Assembly (NCBI RefSeq): GCF_012843875.1
Contig: NZ_JABAFY010000023.1
Location: 1 to 40,089, forward strand
Direction of reading: 5' to 3'
DNA: 40,089 nt
Origin: Desulfovibrio piger
Lineage (GTDB): Bacteria; Desulfobacterota; Desulfovibrionia; Desulfovibrionales; Desulfovibrionaceae
Part shown: in pieces, positions 32,742 to 40,089 of the stretch
How positions within the stretch are numbered: the first letter of the stretch is position 1
How the letters are laid out: each line of letters opens with the position of its first letter
Notes under the pieces: generated by a model
What the model saw: only the letters and a program-made list of their open reading frames with translations
Told to the model about the DNA's origin: nothing
The model's database searches: none
Program-made: the position numbers and the translations under genes

Positions 32742-33635
32742 TCATCTCCGGGCAGCGGGACGTGCTTCCAGCAGAGGTTCCGGGTCCACCGCCTGTCCCA
32801 GGACGACCAGGGAAAGATGCAGATGCGGGCCCGTGACCCGTCCCGTGGACCCAACTTTGCCGATGACCTGGCCACGCCGGACCACATCGCCCGGCCGGAC
32901 AAGGATACGGGACATGTGCAGGTAAGAAGTGAACACTCCCTGCCCGTGGTCAATATATACGGCATTGCCGGAAAAATACAAATCGTCGGCCAGCACGACC
33001 CGGCCGTCGGCGCAGGCCAGGATGGGCGTCCCTTCCGCACCGCGCAAATCGAGCCCGCGATGCACGCCGCGCGGCTGGTCATTGAAGACCCGCTTGAGCC
33101 CGAACTTGCTGGACACGCTCCCCGGCACAGGTCGCGCAAAAGGGGCCGTCCACAAACGGTCCGGGCTGTAGTTGTCCAGGGCCTTGCCGGCCTTTTCACG
33201 GTCCCTGCGGATGCGTTCCTGCACCTCTGCCGGGGGATCCACATATTTTTTGTCCACCCGCAGGGCCTGCACCGGACGCTTTTTGTCAAACAGGGCCACG
33301 CGGGCCTCCGCCTGCTGTCCGTCCTGCGTCCGCATTTTCAGGGCAAGGCTCTTGGCGCTGCTGTCCAGCGGGACAGGCAGCAGAAACTCCGCCTGCCAGC
33401 CGCTCCCTGACGGCTGTGCCGCCATGACATGCTCACGCTCCAGCCAGAAGACGGTCACAGGACGGGCAGGGCCGTCACCGGAGACCTGCACGCGGATGGC
33501 ATCACCGCGGGCCGCCCGTGCGGGAACGTCCAGATGTATGGCCGCCATGGCCGGGAAAGACCACAGCAGGAACAGGACCACTGCCCCCAGGATGCCGCTT
33601 ACCGGCCGTTGGAAAAAAGAAGACTGTTCAGGCAT
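32742..33635 (-). CDS. secreted M23-family peptidoglycan endopeptidase
   Basis: This 297-residue exported protein has a signal peptide or anchor (11-31, SGILGAVVLFLLWSFPAMA), a beta-rich N-terminal domain (35-120) and a C-terminal LytM-type peptidase domain (about 165-290). The zinc ligands are complete: His192 and Asp196 in HRGLDLRG, then HLH at 271-273; His240 in SYLHMS completes the active site. It probably cleaves cross-links in peptidoglycan. Start ATG 33633-33635 lies behind GGGAGGGG inside xseA, overlapping it by 8 bp. Its place between xseA and xseB splits the two nuclease genes. Confidence 0.93.
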   Translation of the reverse strand: MPEQSSFFQRPVSGILGAVVLFLLWSFPAMAAIHLDVPARAARGDAIRVQVSGDGPARPVTVFWLEREHVMAAQPSGSGWQAEFLLPVPLDSSAKSLALKMRTQDGQQAEARVALFDKKRPVQALRVDKKYVDPPAEVQERIRRDREKAGKALDNYSPDRLWTAPFARPVPGSVSSKFGLKRVFNDQPRGVHRGLDLRGAEGTPILACADGRVVLADDLYFSGNAVYIDHGQGVFTSYLHMSRILVRPGDVVRRGQVIGKVGSTGRVTGPHLHLSLVVLGQAVDPEPLLEARPAARR

Positions 33636-35121
33636 GCTCCCCTCCCTGTCCGTCATGAGGATGCACCGCGGTGATCCTGGCTTCCAGCTCCCCGTCCTGT
33701 AACAGGATGCGCACGTCCTGCCCGGTGCTGCTCTGCCCGGTCGAAGACAGCACGCGCCCTTCGTCCGTGCGTACCACGGCATAGCCGCGCCCCAGCGGAG
33801 CCAGCGGATTGCAGGCCGCCAGACGCAGTTCCAGACATTCCAGCCCGTGCCCGCGATGCGAGACACGCTCCTGCCCCAGATGCGCCAGATCACGCGTGCA
33901 ATCCCGCACGGCCTGCTCACGACCGCGCACCATCAGATGCACGGCATTGCCAAGCTTTTGCTCCAGCAGGGCAAGACGCTGCTGCAGATGTGCCAGCCGT
34001 CCCGGCCCCGTGAGGGCCCGCAAACGCTCCTGGCTGTGCTGCAGGCTGCGCTCACGATCCCGCACCAGGCGTTCCCCGGCCTGGAGCAAACGCTGCCGCC
34101 ACTGCTGCCATTGCTGCCCCGCCCCTTCAAGACGGCGGGCGGGCGAACACAGGCGCAGGCCGCGCTCGCAACGCTGGAGCCGGTCTTCCTGCCGTTGCAG
34201 CCACCCCTGGCGTGCGCGCTCCAGCGCCAGGGAAAGCTCGTCCAGGCGCTGCCAGTATTCGCGCCGCAAGGGCCAGAGCAGCTGGGCCGCGTGGGAAGGG
34301 GTAGCCGCACGAACGTCGGCCGTCATGTCGGCCAGGGTCACGTCCACTTCATGGCCGATACCGGCAAGCACCGGGATTTTTGAGGAAAAAATGGCGGTCG
34401 CCACTTCTTCCTCGTTGAAGCACCAAAGGTCTTCCAGCGAACCGCCGCCCCGGATGATCACCGCGACCTGTGCCCAGCCCTGGCGGTTGATCTCGTCCAG
34501 GGCCCGGCAGATCTGCCCGGCAGCGCCCTCCCCCTGCACCCTCACCGGGAACAGGCGCACTTCGGCCCCCAGGCCCCGCACGGAGGCCAGTTCCATGAAG
34601 TCATGGATGGCAGCCCCGGCAGGTGACGTCACCAGCGCCACGCGGCTGGGACTGGCAGGCAGCGGACGTTTGCGCTCCGCGGCAAAAAAACCGCGGGCAG
34701 CCAGCGCCTGTTTGCGCTCCTCGAAGGCCTGGGCCAGCAGGCCCTGCCCCCCGGCCTGCACCAGTTCCACGATCAGCTGGTATCGGCCGCGCGGCCCGTA
34801 GACACTGATCTGCCCGGCACAGAACAATTCGGAGCCCTGCCGCAGCAGACGTACGGGATCCGGCCGGGGCTCGGCGAAGATCTCGCCGGTCAGGGGGTCG
34901 AAGTTCCGGCCGCGTATCTGGCGGTCCCGGAACCAGACGCATTGCAGCTGGGCACCGGCATCCTTGAGGGTAAAATAGATATGCCCGGATCCGGGGAAAG
35001 ACAGTTCGCCTATCTCGCCCCGGACCCAGACGAAGGGGAAGGCCCCCTCCAGAGTACGACGCATCCTGTCCGTCAGTTCAGTGACGGACAGGATGCGCTC
35101 TTGTTCACACGCAGCGGGCAT
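33628..35121 (-). CDS. xseA: exodeoxyribonuclease VII large subunit
   Basis: XseA is the catalytic subunit of exonuclease VII, which degrades single-stranded DNA from both ends. The 497-residue protein has an N-terminal OB-fold (10-105; FVWVRGEIGELSFPGSGHIYF runs across 31-51), the catalytic domain with PRGRYQLIVE, SPAGAAIHD, RGGGSLEDLWCFN and GIGHEVDVTLADMTADVRAATPS (across about 255-280), and a long helical stalk (285-450). Its first 20 codons contain a perfect 16-bp inverted repeat (35060-35097). It lies 24 bp after proS. Confidence 0.97.
   Translation of the reverse strand: MPAACEQERILSVTELTDRMRRTLEGAFPFVWVRGEIGELSFPGSGHIYFTLKDAGAQLQCVWFRDRQIRGRNFDPLTGEIFAEPRPDPVRLLRQGSELFCAGQISVYGPRGRYQLIVELVQAGGQGLLAQAFEERKQALAARGFFAAERKRPLPASPSRVALVTSPAGAAIHDFMELASVRGLGAEVRLFPVRVQGEGAAGQICRALDEINRQGWAQVAVIIRGGGSLEDLWCFNEEEVATAIFSSKIPVLAGIGHEVDVTLADMTADVRAATPSHAAQLLWPLRREYWQRLDELSLALERARQGWLQRQEDRLQRCERGLRLCSPARRLEGAGQQWQQWRQRLLQAGERLVRDRERSLQHSQERLRALTGPGRLAHLQQRLALLEQKLGNAVHLMVRGREQAVRDCTRDLAHLGQERVSHRGHGLECLELRLAACNPLAPLGRGYAVVRTDEGRVLSSTGQSSTGQDVRILLQDGELEARITAVHPHDGQGGEHA
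35060..35097. repeat. 16-bp perfect inverted repeat within the xseA start region
   Basis: CGCATCCTGTCCGTCA (35060-35075) and TGACGGACAGGATGCG (35082-35097) are exact inverted copies around GTTCAG. In the xseA mRNA it covers codons 9-20, RILSVTELTDRMR, part of a conserved region. No U-tract follows, so it is not a standard terminator. Confidence 0.9.
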
Positions 35122-35145
35122 GCAGGGGCTCCGCTGTCAGCCGTC

Positions 35146-36876
35146 CTAGGCGCGGCGCTCGGCCCAGGCCTTGCGCACGCCTTCCATCCACTGGGGCAGC
35201 GCGGTCTCCAGGGCATCCACGGGCAGTTCGCCCTTTTCGCCCGTACGGCGGTCCTTGCATTCCAGCACGCCGCGGGACAGGCCCTTGCCGCCCAGCACCA
35301 GCTGCATGGGCGCACCGATGAGGTCGGCATCCTTGAACTTGACGCCGGGGCGCTCTTCACGGTCGTCCAGGAGCACGGTCACACCGGCCTTGCACAGCAT
35401 GGCGTAGATCTCTTCGGCCTTGGCGCGAACTTCTTCCTTGCCGGGGTCGAGGTTGAGCAGGATGCATTCCACAGGAGCCACGGTGGGCGGGAAGATGATG
35501 CCGTGCTCGTCGTGGTTCTGCTCGATGGCGGAGGCCACCACGCGGGAGATGCCGATGCCGTAGCAGCCCATGATCATGACGTTTTCCTTGCCGTTCTCGT
35601 CCAGATACACGGCATGCATGGCGTCGCTGTACTTGGTGCCCAGCTTGAAGATGTGGCCCACTTCGATGCCCTTGGGCAGCTCGATGGCGCCGCCGCAGCG
35701 CGGGCAGGGGTCGCTCAGGGTGATGCAGCGCAGGTCGGCGTAGGCCGTGACCTTCACGTCGCGGCGCAGGTCCACGTGCACCAGATGCGCGTCAGCGGCG
35801 TTGGCGCCCACCACATAATCGGTGGCACCCTGCAGCTCGAGGTCGGCGTAGATGGGCACATCCAGGCCCACGGGACCGGCAAAGCCCAGAGGCGCGGCCG
35901 TGACCTTTTCCACCACGGCGGCCGGAGCCAGTTCCACGGTGGTGGCGTTGAGCAGGTTCTTGAGCTTGATGTCGTTGACTTCGCGGTCGCCGCGCACCAG
36001 CACGGCCACGGTCTTGCCGTCCACCACGAAGAGCATGGTCTTGACCACCTGCGAAGGAGCCACCTTGAGCATGGCGCTCACTTCTTCCACGGTGTGGGCC
36101 GCAGGCGTGGCGACCTTTTCGTAGGAGGCGCAGGTCTCGGTGCAGGGGGTGCCGTTCCAGACCACTTCGGCGCGTTCCACGTTGGCGGCATAGCTGCATT
36201 CGGTGCAGGCGGCGATGGTGTCTTCGCCGGTATCGGCCAGCACCATGAACTCGTGCGAGAAATTGCCGCCGATGGAGCCGGTGTCGGCTTCCACGGCGCG
36301 GAAGCGCAGGCCCAGACGCTTGAAGATGCGGCAGTAGGCGTCGTACATCAGCTTGTAGCTTTCGTCGGCACCGGCATCGCTGGAATCGAAGGAATAGGCG
36401 TCCTTCATGACGAATTCACGGCCGCGCATCAGGCCGAAGCGGGGACGGATCTCGTCGCGGAACTTGGTCTGGATCTGGTACAGACGCACGGGCAGCTGGC
36501 GGTAGGAGCGCACTTCGCCGCGCACCAGGTCGGTGATGACTTCCTCATGCGTGGGGCCAAGGCAGTAATCGCGGTCGTTGCGGTCCTTGAAGCGCAGCAG
36601 CTCCTTGCCGTAGTACTCCCAGCGGCCGGTCTCTTTCCAGAGGTCGCCGGGGATGACCATGGGCATGAGCAGCTCGGAGAAACCGGCGGCGTCCATTTCC
36701 TCGCGCACCACGCGCTGCACGTTTTCCAGGGCCTTCAGGCCCAGAGGCAGATAGATGTACACGCCGGAGGTGAGCTTGCGGACCATGCCGGCGCGCAGCA
36801 GCAGCTTGTGGCTGACCACTTCCGCTTCGGAAGGGGATTCCTTGAGCGTGGGGATGTAGGTGGAGCTGAAACGCAT
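35146..36876 (-). CDS. proS: prolyl-tRNA synthetase, bacterial type with editing domain
   Basis: ProS charges tRNA-Pro. The 576-residue class II enzyme has class motifs in [43 protein letters not shown] and [20 protein letters not shown]. The insertion domain of the YbaK type (about 225-405) clears mischarged Ala-tRNA-Pro, and the C-terminal anticodon-binding domain has [20 protein letters not shown]. The start overlaps the ispG stop at one base. The stop lies 24 bp before xseA. Confidence 0.98.
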   Translation of the reverse strand: MRFSSTYIPTLKESPSEAEVVSHKLLLRAGMVRKLTSGVYIYLPLGLKALENVQRVVREEMDAAGFSELLMPMVIPGDLWKETGRWEYYGKELLRFKDRNDRDYCLGPTHEEVITDLVRGEVRSYRQLPVRLYQIQTKFRDEIRPRFGLMRGREFVMKDAYSFDSSDAGADESYKLMYDAYCRIFKRLGLRFRAVEADTGSIGGNFSHEFMVLADTGEDTIAACTECSYAANVERAEVVWNGTPCTETCASYEKVATPAAHTVEEVSAMLKVAPSQVVKTMLFVVDGKTVAVLVRGDREVNDIKLKNLLNATTVELAPAAVVEKVTAAPLGFAGPVGLDVPIYADLELQGATDYVVGANAADAHLVHVDLRRDVKVTAYADLRCITLSDPCPRCGGAIELPKGIEVGHIFKLGTKYSDAMHAVYLDENGKENVMIMGCYGIGISRVVASAIEQNHDEHGIIFPPTVAPVECILLNLDPGKEEVRAKAEEIYAMLCKAGVTVLLDDREERPGVKFKDADLIGAPMQLVLGGKGLSRGVLECKDRRTGEKGELPVDALETALPQWMEGVRKAWAERRA

Positions 36877-37952
36877 CAGTGAGTTTCCTTTTCTTTAAGC
36901 AGTCGTTGAAGTTCTTCCATAAAAGCCGCGAGCAGGGCGTCCTGTCCCTTGACGGAACGGATGACTTCCCCCTTGCGGAAAATGATGCCTTTGTCGCGGC
37001 CGCCGGCCACGCCCAGATCGGCCTCGCGGGCCTCACCGGGGCCGTTGACCACACAGCCCATGACCGCGACCTTGATGTCCGCCGTGGATTCGGCCAGCGC
37101 ATCCTCTACGGCACGCGCCAGACCGAAGAGGTCGATCTCCGTGCGCCCGCAGGTGGGACAGGAGATGATCTCCGGCCCGCGACGGCGCAGCCCCAGGGCC
37201 CGCAGGATCTCCCAGGCCACGGTCACTTCCTCGGCAGGATCGGCCGTGAGCGAGACGCGCAGGGTGTCGCCGATGCCCTCGTGCAGCAAAATGCCCAGAC
37301 CCACAGCGGACTTGACCGTGCCGCGCATGAGCCCGCCCGCCTCGGTGACGCCGATGTGCAGCGGATAGTCGCAGGACTTTGCCAGCAGGCGGTAGGCCGC
37401 AATGGTATCGAGCACCGAAGAGGACTTGAGGGAGATCTTGGTATCGTAGAAGCCCCGGTCCTCCAGCATGCGCACATGGCTGAGCGCGCTCTCCACCATG
37501 GCCTCAACGCAGGGGCCGCCGTACTTCTGCAGCAGATGCTTTTCCACGGAACCGGAATTGACGCCCACCCGGATGACGCCGCCGTTGGCCTTGGCGGCAT
37601 CCACCACGCGATCCACATGCTCGCGGGGCCCGATGTTGCCGGGATTGATGCGCAGGCCCTCCAGTCCGGCTTCCAGGGCAGCCAGCGCCAGACGGTAGTC
37701 GAAATGGATGTCCGCGATGAGGGGCACGGGCGAAGCGTCACGCAGGGCCCGCAAGGCCTTGGCCGCCGTCATGTCGGGCACGGCCACGCGCACCGCTTCG
37801 CAACCGCGGCGCACAAGGCGGTCGATCTGGGCCAGCGTGGCTTCCACGTCACGGGTATCGGTATTGGTCATGCTCTGCACCATCACCGGCGCGCCGCCGC
37901 CGATGGCCAGCTTACCCAGCCTGATGCCCCGGCTGATACGTTTTTCCTGCAT
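36876..37952 (-). CDS. ispG: 4-hydroxy-3-methylbut-2-enyl diphosphate synthase
   Basis: IspG reduces MEcPP to HMBPP, the sixth MEP-pathway step, with a [4Fe-4S] cluster. The 358-residue TIM barrel has [27 protein letters not shown] and GVTEAGG; the cluster is held by Cys265 and Cys268 ([11 protein letters not shown]), Cys300 and Glu307 ([11 protein letters not shown]). It is the short bacterial form. It starts behind GAGGT and leads the seven-gene operon ispG-proS-xseA-M23-xseB-ispA-dxs, which therefore holds three MEP/prenyl genes. Confidence 0.98.
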   Translation of the reverse strand: MQEKRISRGIRLGKLAIGGGAPVMVQSMTNTDTRDVEATLAQIDRLVRRGCEAVRVAVPDMTAAKALRALRDASPVPLIADIHFDYRLALAALEAGLEGLRINPGNIGPREHVDRVVDAAKANGGVIRVGVNSGSVEKHLLQKYGGPCVEAMVESALSHVRMLEDRGFYDTKISLKSSSVLDTIAAYRLLAKSCDYPLHIGVTEAGGLMRGTVKSAVGLGILLHEGIGDTLRVSLTADPAEEVTVAWEILRALGLRRRGPEIISCPTCGRTEIDLFGLARAVEDALAESTADIKVAVMGCVVNGPGEAREADLGVAGGRDKGIIFRKGEVIRSVKGQDALLAAFMEELQRLLKEKETH

Positions 37953-38277
37953 GGCAGACCTCGAAAAAATTGGTTTGCAACAAAAGTGCCGCCAGTGTCT
38001 TATGCTATTTCAGCAGGCAAGCCAAGTCCTGTAGGGGCCGGAAACATGGCGGCGCCACTCCCCGCATCCAGGACACCGAATCATGCCGCACGCCGGGGCA
38101 GGCTGTCCATCTCCAGCGCGGCCCATGCGGCCTTCCGCTGCCGCCGCACTTGCCAGCCGTACGGCTTTTGCCTATAAACTCCCCATTCCAACGACATGTT
38201 CCGGGCGCTCCTGCGCCTTTTTCCCGCCTGCGCCACCGGCGCATGGCCCTGAACTTCCAAGCCCGCAAGGAGAGGCC
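37953..38277. other. divergent promoter region between ispG and ychF
   Basis: No gene was seen in these 325 bp. The ychF promoter (38150-38178) is clear. For ispG, a minus-strand TTGGCT-17-TAAGAC pair some 45-80 bp upstream is a weak candidate. Short plus-strand frames here have no ribosome site. Confidence 0.6.
38150..38178 (+). promoter_or_regulatory. sigma70 promoter of ychF
   Basis: TTGCCA (38150-38155) and TATAAA (38173-38178) are separated by exactly 17 bp. Each matches consensus at five of six positions. The start would be near 38185, leaving a leader of about 93 nt. Confidence 0.78.
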
Positions 38278-39378
38278 ATGTCCCTCAGCATCGGCATTGT
38301 GGGTCTGCCCAACGTGGGGAAATCCACCCTGTTCAACGCCCTGACCAAGGCTCAGAACGCGCAGGCCGCCAACTATCCTTTCTGTACCATTGAACCCAAC
38401 AAGGCCACCGTGGCCGTGCCCGACGAGCGCGTGGACGCGCTTTCGGCCAAGGTCTCGCCCAAGAAGACTATCCACGCCAGCGTGGACTTCATCGACATCG
38501 CCGGTCTGGTGCGCGGCGCCAGCAAGGGCGAAGGCCTGGGCAACCAGTTCCTGGGCAACATCCGCGAATGCGCCGCCATCGTGGAAGTGGTGCGCTGCTT
38601 CGAGGATGAGAACATCACCCATGTGGACGGCAGCGTGGATCCCCTGCGCGACATCGATACCATCGAGACCGAACTTTTGCTGGCCGACCTGCAGAGCGTG
38701 GAACGCCGCCTGGAAAAGCTGCAGAAGATGGCCAAGGGCAGCAAGGACGCCAAGGCCGCCGCAGAGATCATGCAGGGCCTGCTGGAGCACCTCAATGCCG
38801 GTAACGGCGCCCGCTCCTTCGAACTGCCCGACAACGAGACCTTCCTCCAGTCCTGGCGTGAACTGGGCCTGCTGACCGCCAAGCCCGTCATCTACTGCGC
38901 CAACGTGGACGAAGCCGCCGTGGCCGACGGCAACGACTTTGTGGCCCGCGTGCAGCAGCTGGCCGAAGAACGCCATTCCGGTTTCGCCTGCATCTGCGCC
39001 AAGCTGGAAGAAGAGCTGCAGGGCCTTTCCGCCGAGGAACAGGCCGAGATGCTCTCCTCCTACGGCATCTCGGAAAGCGGCCTGGTGCGCATCATCCGTA
39101 CCGGCTACGATACGCTGGGCCTGTGCAGCTACTTCACCGCCGGCCCCGACGAAGTGCGCGCCTGGACCATCCACAAGGGCTGGAAGGCTCCCCAGGCTGC
39201 CGGTGTCATCCACACCGACTTCGAACGCGGCTTCATCCGCGCCGAAGTCATCTCCTACGCCGACTACATGAGCCACGAAAGTGAAGCCGCCTGCCGCTCC
39301 GACGGCGTGCTGCGCGTGGAAGGCAAGGAATACGTGGTGCAGGACGGCGACGTCATGCACTTCCTGTTCAACGTCTAG
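38278..39378 (+). CDS. ychF: ribosome-binding ATPase YchF (OLA1 family)
   Basis: YchF is an ATPase of the Obg superfamily that binds ribosomes and takes part in redox and stress responses. The 366-residue protein has Walker A GLPNVGKST (9-17), ANYPFCTIEPN, the G3 motif DIAG at 73-76, and NVDE at 209-212 in place of the NKxD of GTPases, which is the mark of ATP preference. A coiled insert (125-170) and a C-terminal TGS domain (about 282-364) complete it. AAGGAG lies 7 bases before ATG 38278. It is a single-gene unit with its own promoter and terminator. Confidence 0.98.
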   Translation: MSLSIGIVGLPNVGKSTLFNALTKAQNAQAANYPFCTIEPNKATVAVPDERVDALSAKVSPKKTIHASVDFIDIAGLVRGASKGEGLGNQFLGNIRECAAIVEVVRCFEDENITHVDGSVDPLRDIDTIETELLLADLQSVERRLEKLQKMAKGSKDAKAAAEIMQGLLEHLNAGNGARSFELPDNETFLQSWRELGLLTAKPVIYCANVDEAAVADGNDFVARVQQLAEERHSGFACICAKLEEELQGLSAEEQAEMLSSYGISESGLVRIIRTGYDTLGLCSYFTAGPDEVRAWTIHKGWKAPQAAGVIHTDFERGFIRAEVISYADYMSHESEAACRSDGVLRVEGKEYVVQDGDVMHFLFNV

Positions 39379-39407
39379 TAGCGGCAACAGGTCTGCGATC
39401 TTCACGA

Positions 39408-39434
39408 GGGACGGCGACAGCCGTCCCTTTTTTT
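39408..39434 (+). terminator. intrinsic terminator of ychF
   Basis: GGGACGGC (39408-39415) and GCCGTCCC (39420-39427) form an 8-bp stem with a GACA loop and seven Ts behind. Confidence 0.95.
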
Positions 39435-39532
39435 ATGCCTCCCGGCAGCACGGACAAAAGCACAGCAGGCTCCTGCCGCAACCCGGATGCCTCCCTGACT
39501 CCTTCTTTGCCTTTCAATCATCCTTGCGACGA

Positions 39533-39561
39533 TTGGACAATTTTTAGCGTCGATTTGATAT
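39533..39561 (+). promoter_or_regulatory. possible promoter of the right-edge gene
   Basis: TTGGAC (39533-39538) is followed after 17 bp by TGATAT (39556-39561), 58 bp before the gene start. The -10 match is modest. The surrounding 40 bp are AT-richer than the flanks. Confidence 0.4.
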
Positions 39562-39619
39562 TTCCCCCTCACTGCGGCCGCGCTAGGTTCGTTCCATGAT
39601 CTTCCTCAAGGAGCTTGCC

Positions 39620-40060
39620 ATGCGACGCAGATCCCTTCTTCCCCTTCTGGTCATCCTGATGTTCCTGTTCCCGCTGCTTCAGGCGGGAAACAGCCCTGCC
39701 AAAGGCCTGGACGGGCGGCAGCAGAGCATGGTGCTCGTGGCCGCCTACACCGCCAATGGTGATCTGGAACGCCTGCGCCCTGCCCTGGGCCAGGCGCTGG
39801 ACGCCGGATTGACCATCAATGAAATCAAGGAAGTCCTGACCCATCTGTATGCCTACGTCGGCTTTCCCCGCAGTCTGAACGGGCTGCAGGTCTTCATGGA
39901 AGTCCTGGAGCAGCGCCGTGCCCGTGGCATCACGGATGCGGAAGGAAAAGCCGCCTCTCCCCTGCCCTCCACCCTGGACCGGGATGCGTACGGCGCCCGT
40001 GTCCGGGCCGACCTAGATAGTGTCGTCAAATTATGTTTGCCCACAAAGATATGCATCTGA
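39620..40060 (+). pseudogene. secreted carboxymuconolactone-decarboxylase-family protein, probably truncated
   Basis: ATG 39620 is preceded by AAGGAG and begins a signal peptide (MRRRSLLPLLVILMFLFPLLQAG). Residues 35-100 follow the AhpD/CMD pattern: SMVLVAAYTANGDLERLRPAL, LTINEIKEVLTHLYAYVGFPR and LQVFMEVLEQRRARG. Secreted relatives normally run on for another hundred residues with a second CMD repeat. Here the family-like sequence stops after DAYGARVRADL, and from about 40013 the reading is DSVVKLCLPTKICI and a stop, in AT-rich DNA unlike the gene. An upstream ATG at 39596 lacks a ribosome site. I infer truncation by an inserted element; most other CMD proteins are cytoplasmic, so the signal peptide is notable. 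Confidence 0.72.
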
Positions 40061-40089
40061 TTTGAACGGCGGCAAGAAAAGATGCACAT
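40013..40089. mobile_element. possible end of an inserted element cut by the window
   Basis: From about 40013 the composition turns AT-rich (AGTGTCGTCAAATTATG) and the host gene's expected sequence stops. A 7-bp inverted repeat (TGCATCT near 40052, AGATGCA near 40082) follows. No transposase frame is visible, because the window ends 77 bp in. The family cannot be named; the exact junction is uncertain by a few bases. Confidence 0.4.

Noticed and set aside
34942-36882. Plus-strand frame of 646 codons opposite proS
   Set aside because: It is rich in His, Gly and Ala with repeats produced by codon bias; proS on the other strand has all class II motifs.
1-40089. Search for a CRISPR array, rRNA genes or a complete insertion sequence
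   Set aside because: No regularly spaced direct repeats, no rRNA-like sequence and no transposase frame were seen.

Overview
The window looks like the chromosome of a gut-type sulfate reducer of the Desulfovibrionaceae, in or near Desulfovibrio. This is inferred from gene content and style, not from a search: GC-rich coding DNA, strong AGGAG ribosome sites, a Mn-dependent class II pyrophosphatase, a precorrin-2 dehydrogenase/HemX/HemA haem-siroheme cluster, TRAP transporters, and PEP-synthase-like proteins tied to a two-component system. Most of the window is ordinary core genome. The parts that stand out are the left 8 kb, the zinc operon with its epimerase-like passenger, and the right edge.

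Layout. 1-340 is AT-richer and nearly gene-free, and abuts the 3' end of a tRNA-Val(TAC) gene (345-420, minus). 498-7857 (minus) is a four-gene operon: PEP-synthase-like paralogue 2, a dCache sensor histidine kinase, a receiver-only response regulator, and PEP-synthase-like paralogue 1. Paralogue 1 keeps the phosphohistidine and the ATP-binding motifs. Paralogue 2 has lost both but keeps the same unusual C-terminal domain, which replaces the catalytic barrel of PEP synthase. This is the best candidate here for an undescribed system. A mobA gene follows on the same strand (7943-8596).

8688-12602 (plus) is a Fur/Zur-type zinc uptake operon, znuA-znuC-znuB, plus a UDP-GlcNAc 2-epimerase-like protein whose catalytic motifs are eroded. 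focA (12639-13493), a frameshifted small exported-protein gene (13750-14147, minus), an AEC permease and a complete TRAP transporter (dctP-dctQ-dctM) with a flavodoxin-like gene follow, up to 18927. About 470 bp without a convincing gene precede ppaC (minus).

20679-23992 (minus) is cpoB-like/dprA/xerC, tightly packed. 24136-29415 (plus) holds an unknown multi-spanning membrane protein, precorrin-2 dehydrogenase, a HemX/CcsA-like protein, hemA, a small unknown protein and tilS. 29665-37952 (minus) reads as one seven-gene unit, ispG-proS-xseA-M23 peptidase-xseB-ispA-dxs. It joins three isoprenoid genes to both exonuclease VII subunits and prolyl-tRNA synthetase. ychF (38278-39378, plus) is divergent from it and has a good sigma70 promoter.

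At the right edge a secreted carboxymuconolactone-decarboxylase-family gene loses its expected sequence at about 40013, where the DNA turns AT-rich, probably the end of a mobile element continuing past the window. No CRISPR array, rRNA or complete insertion sequence was seen.
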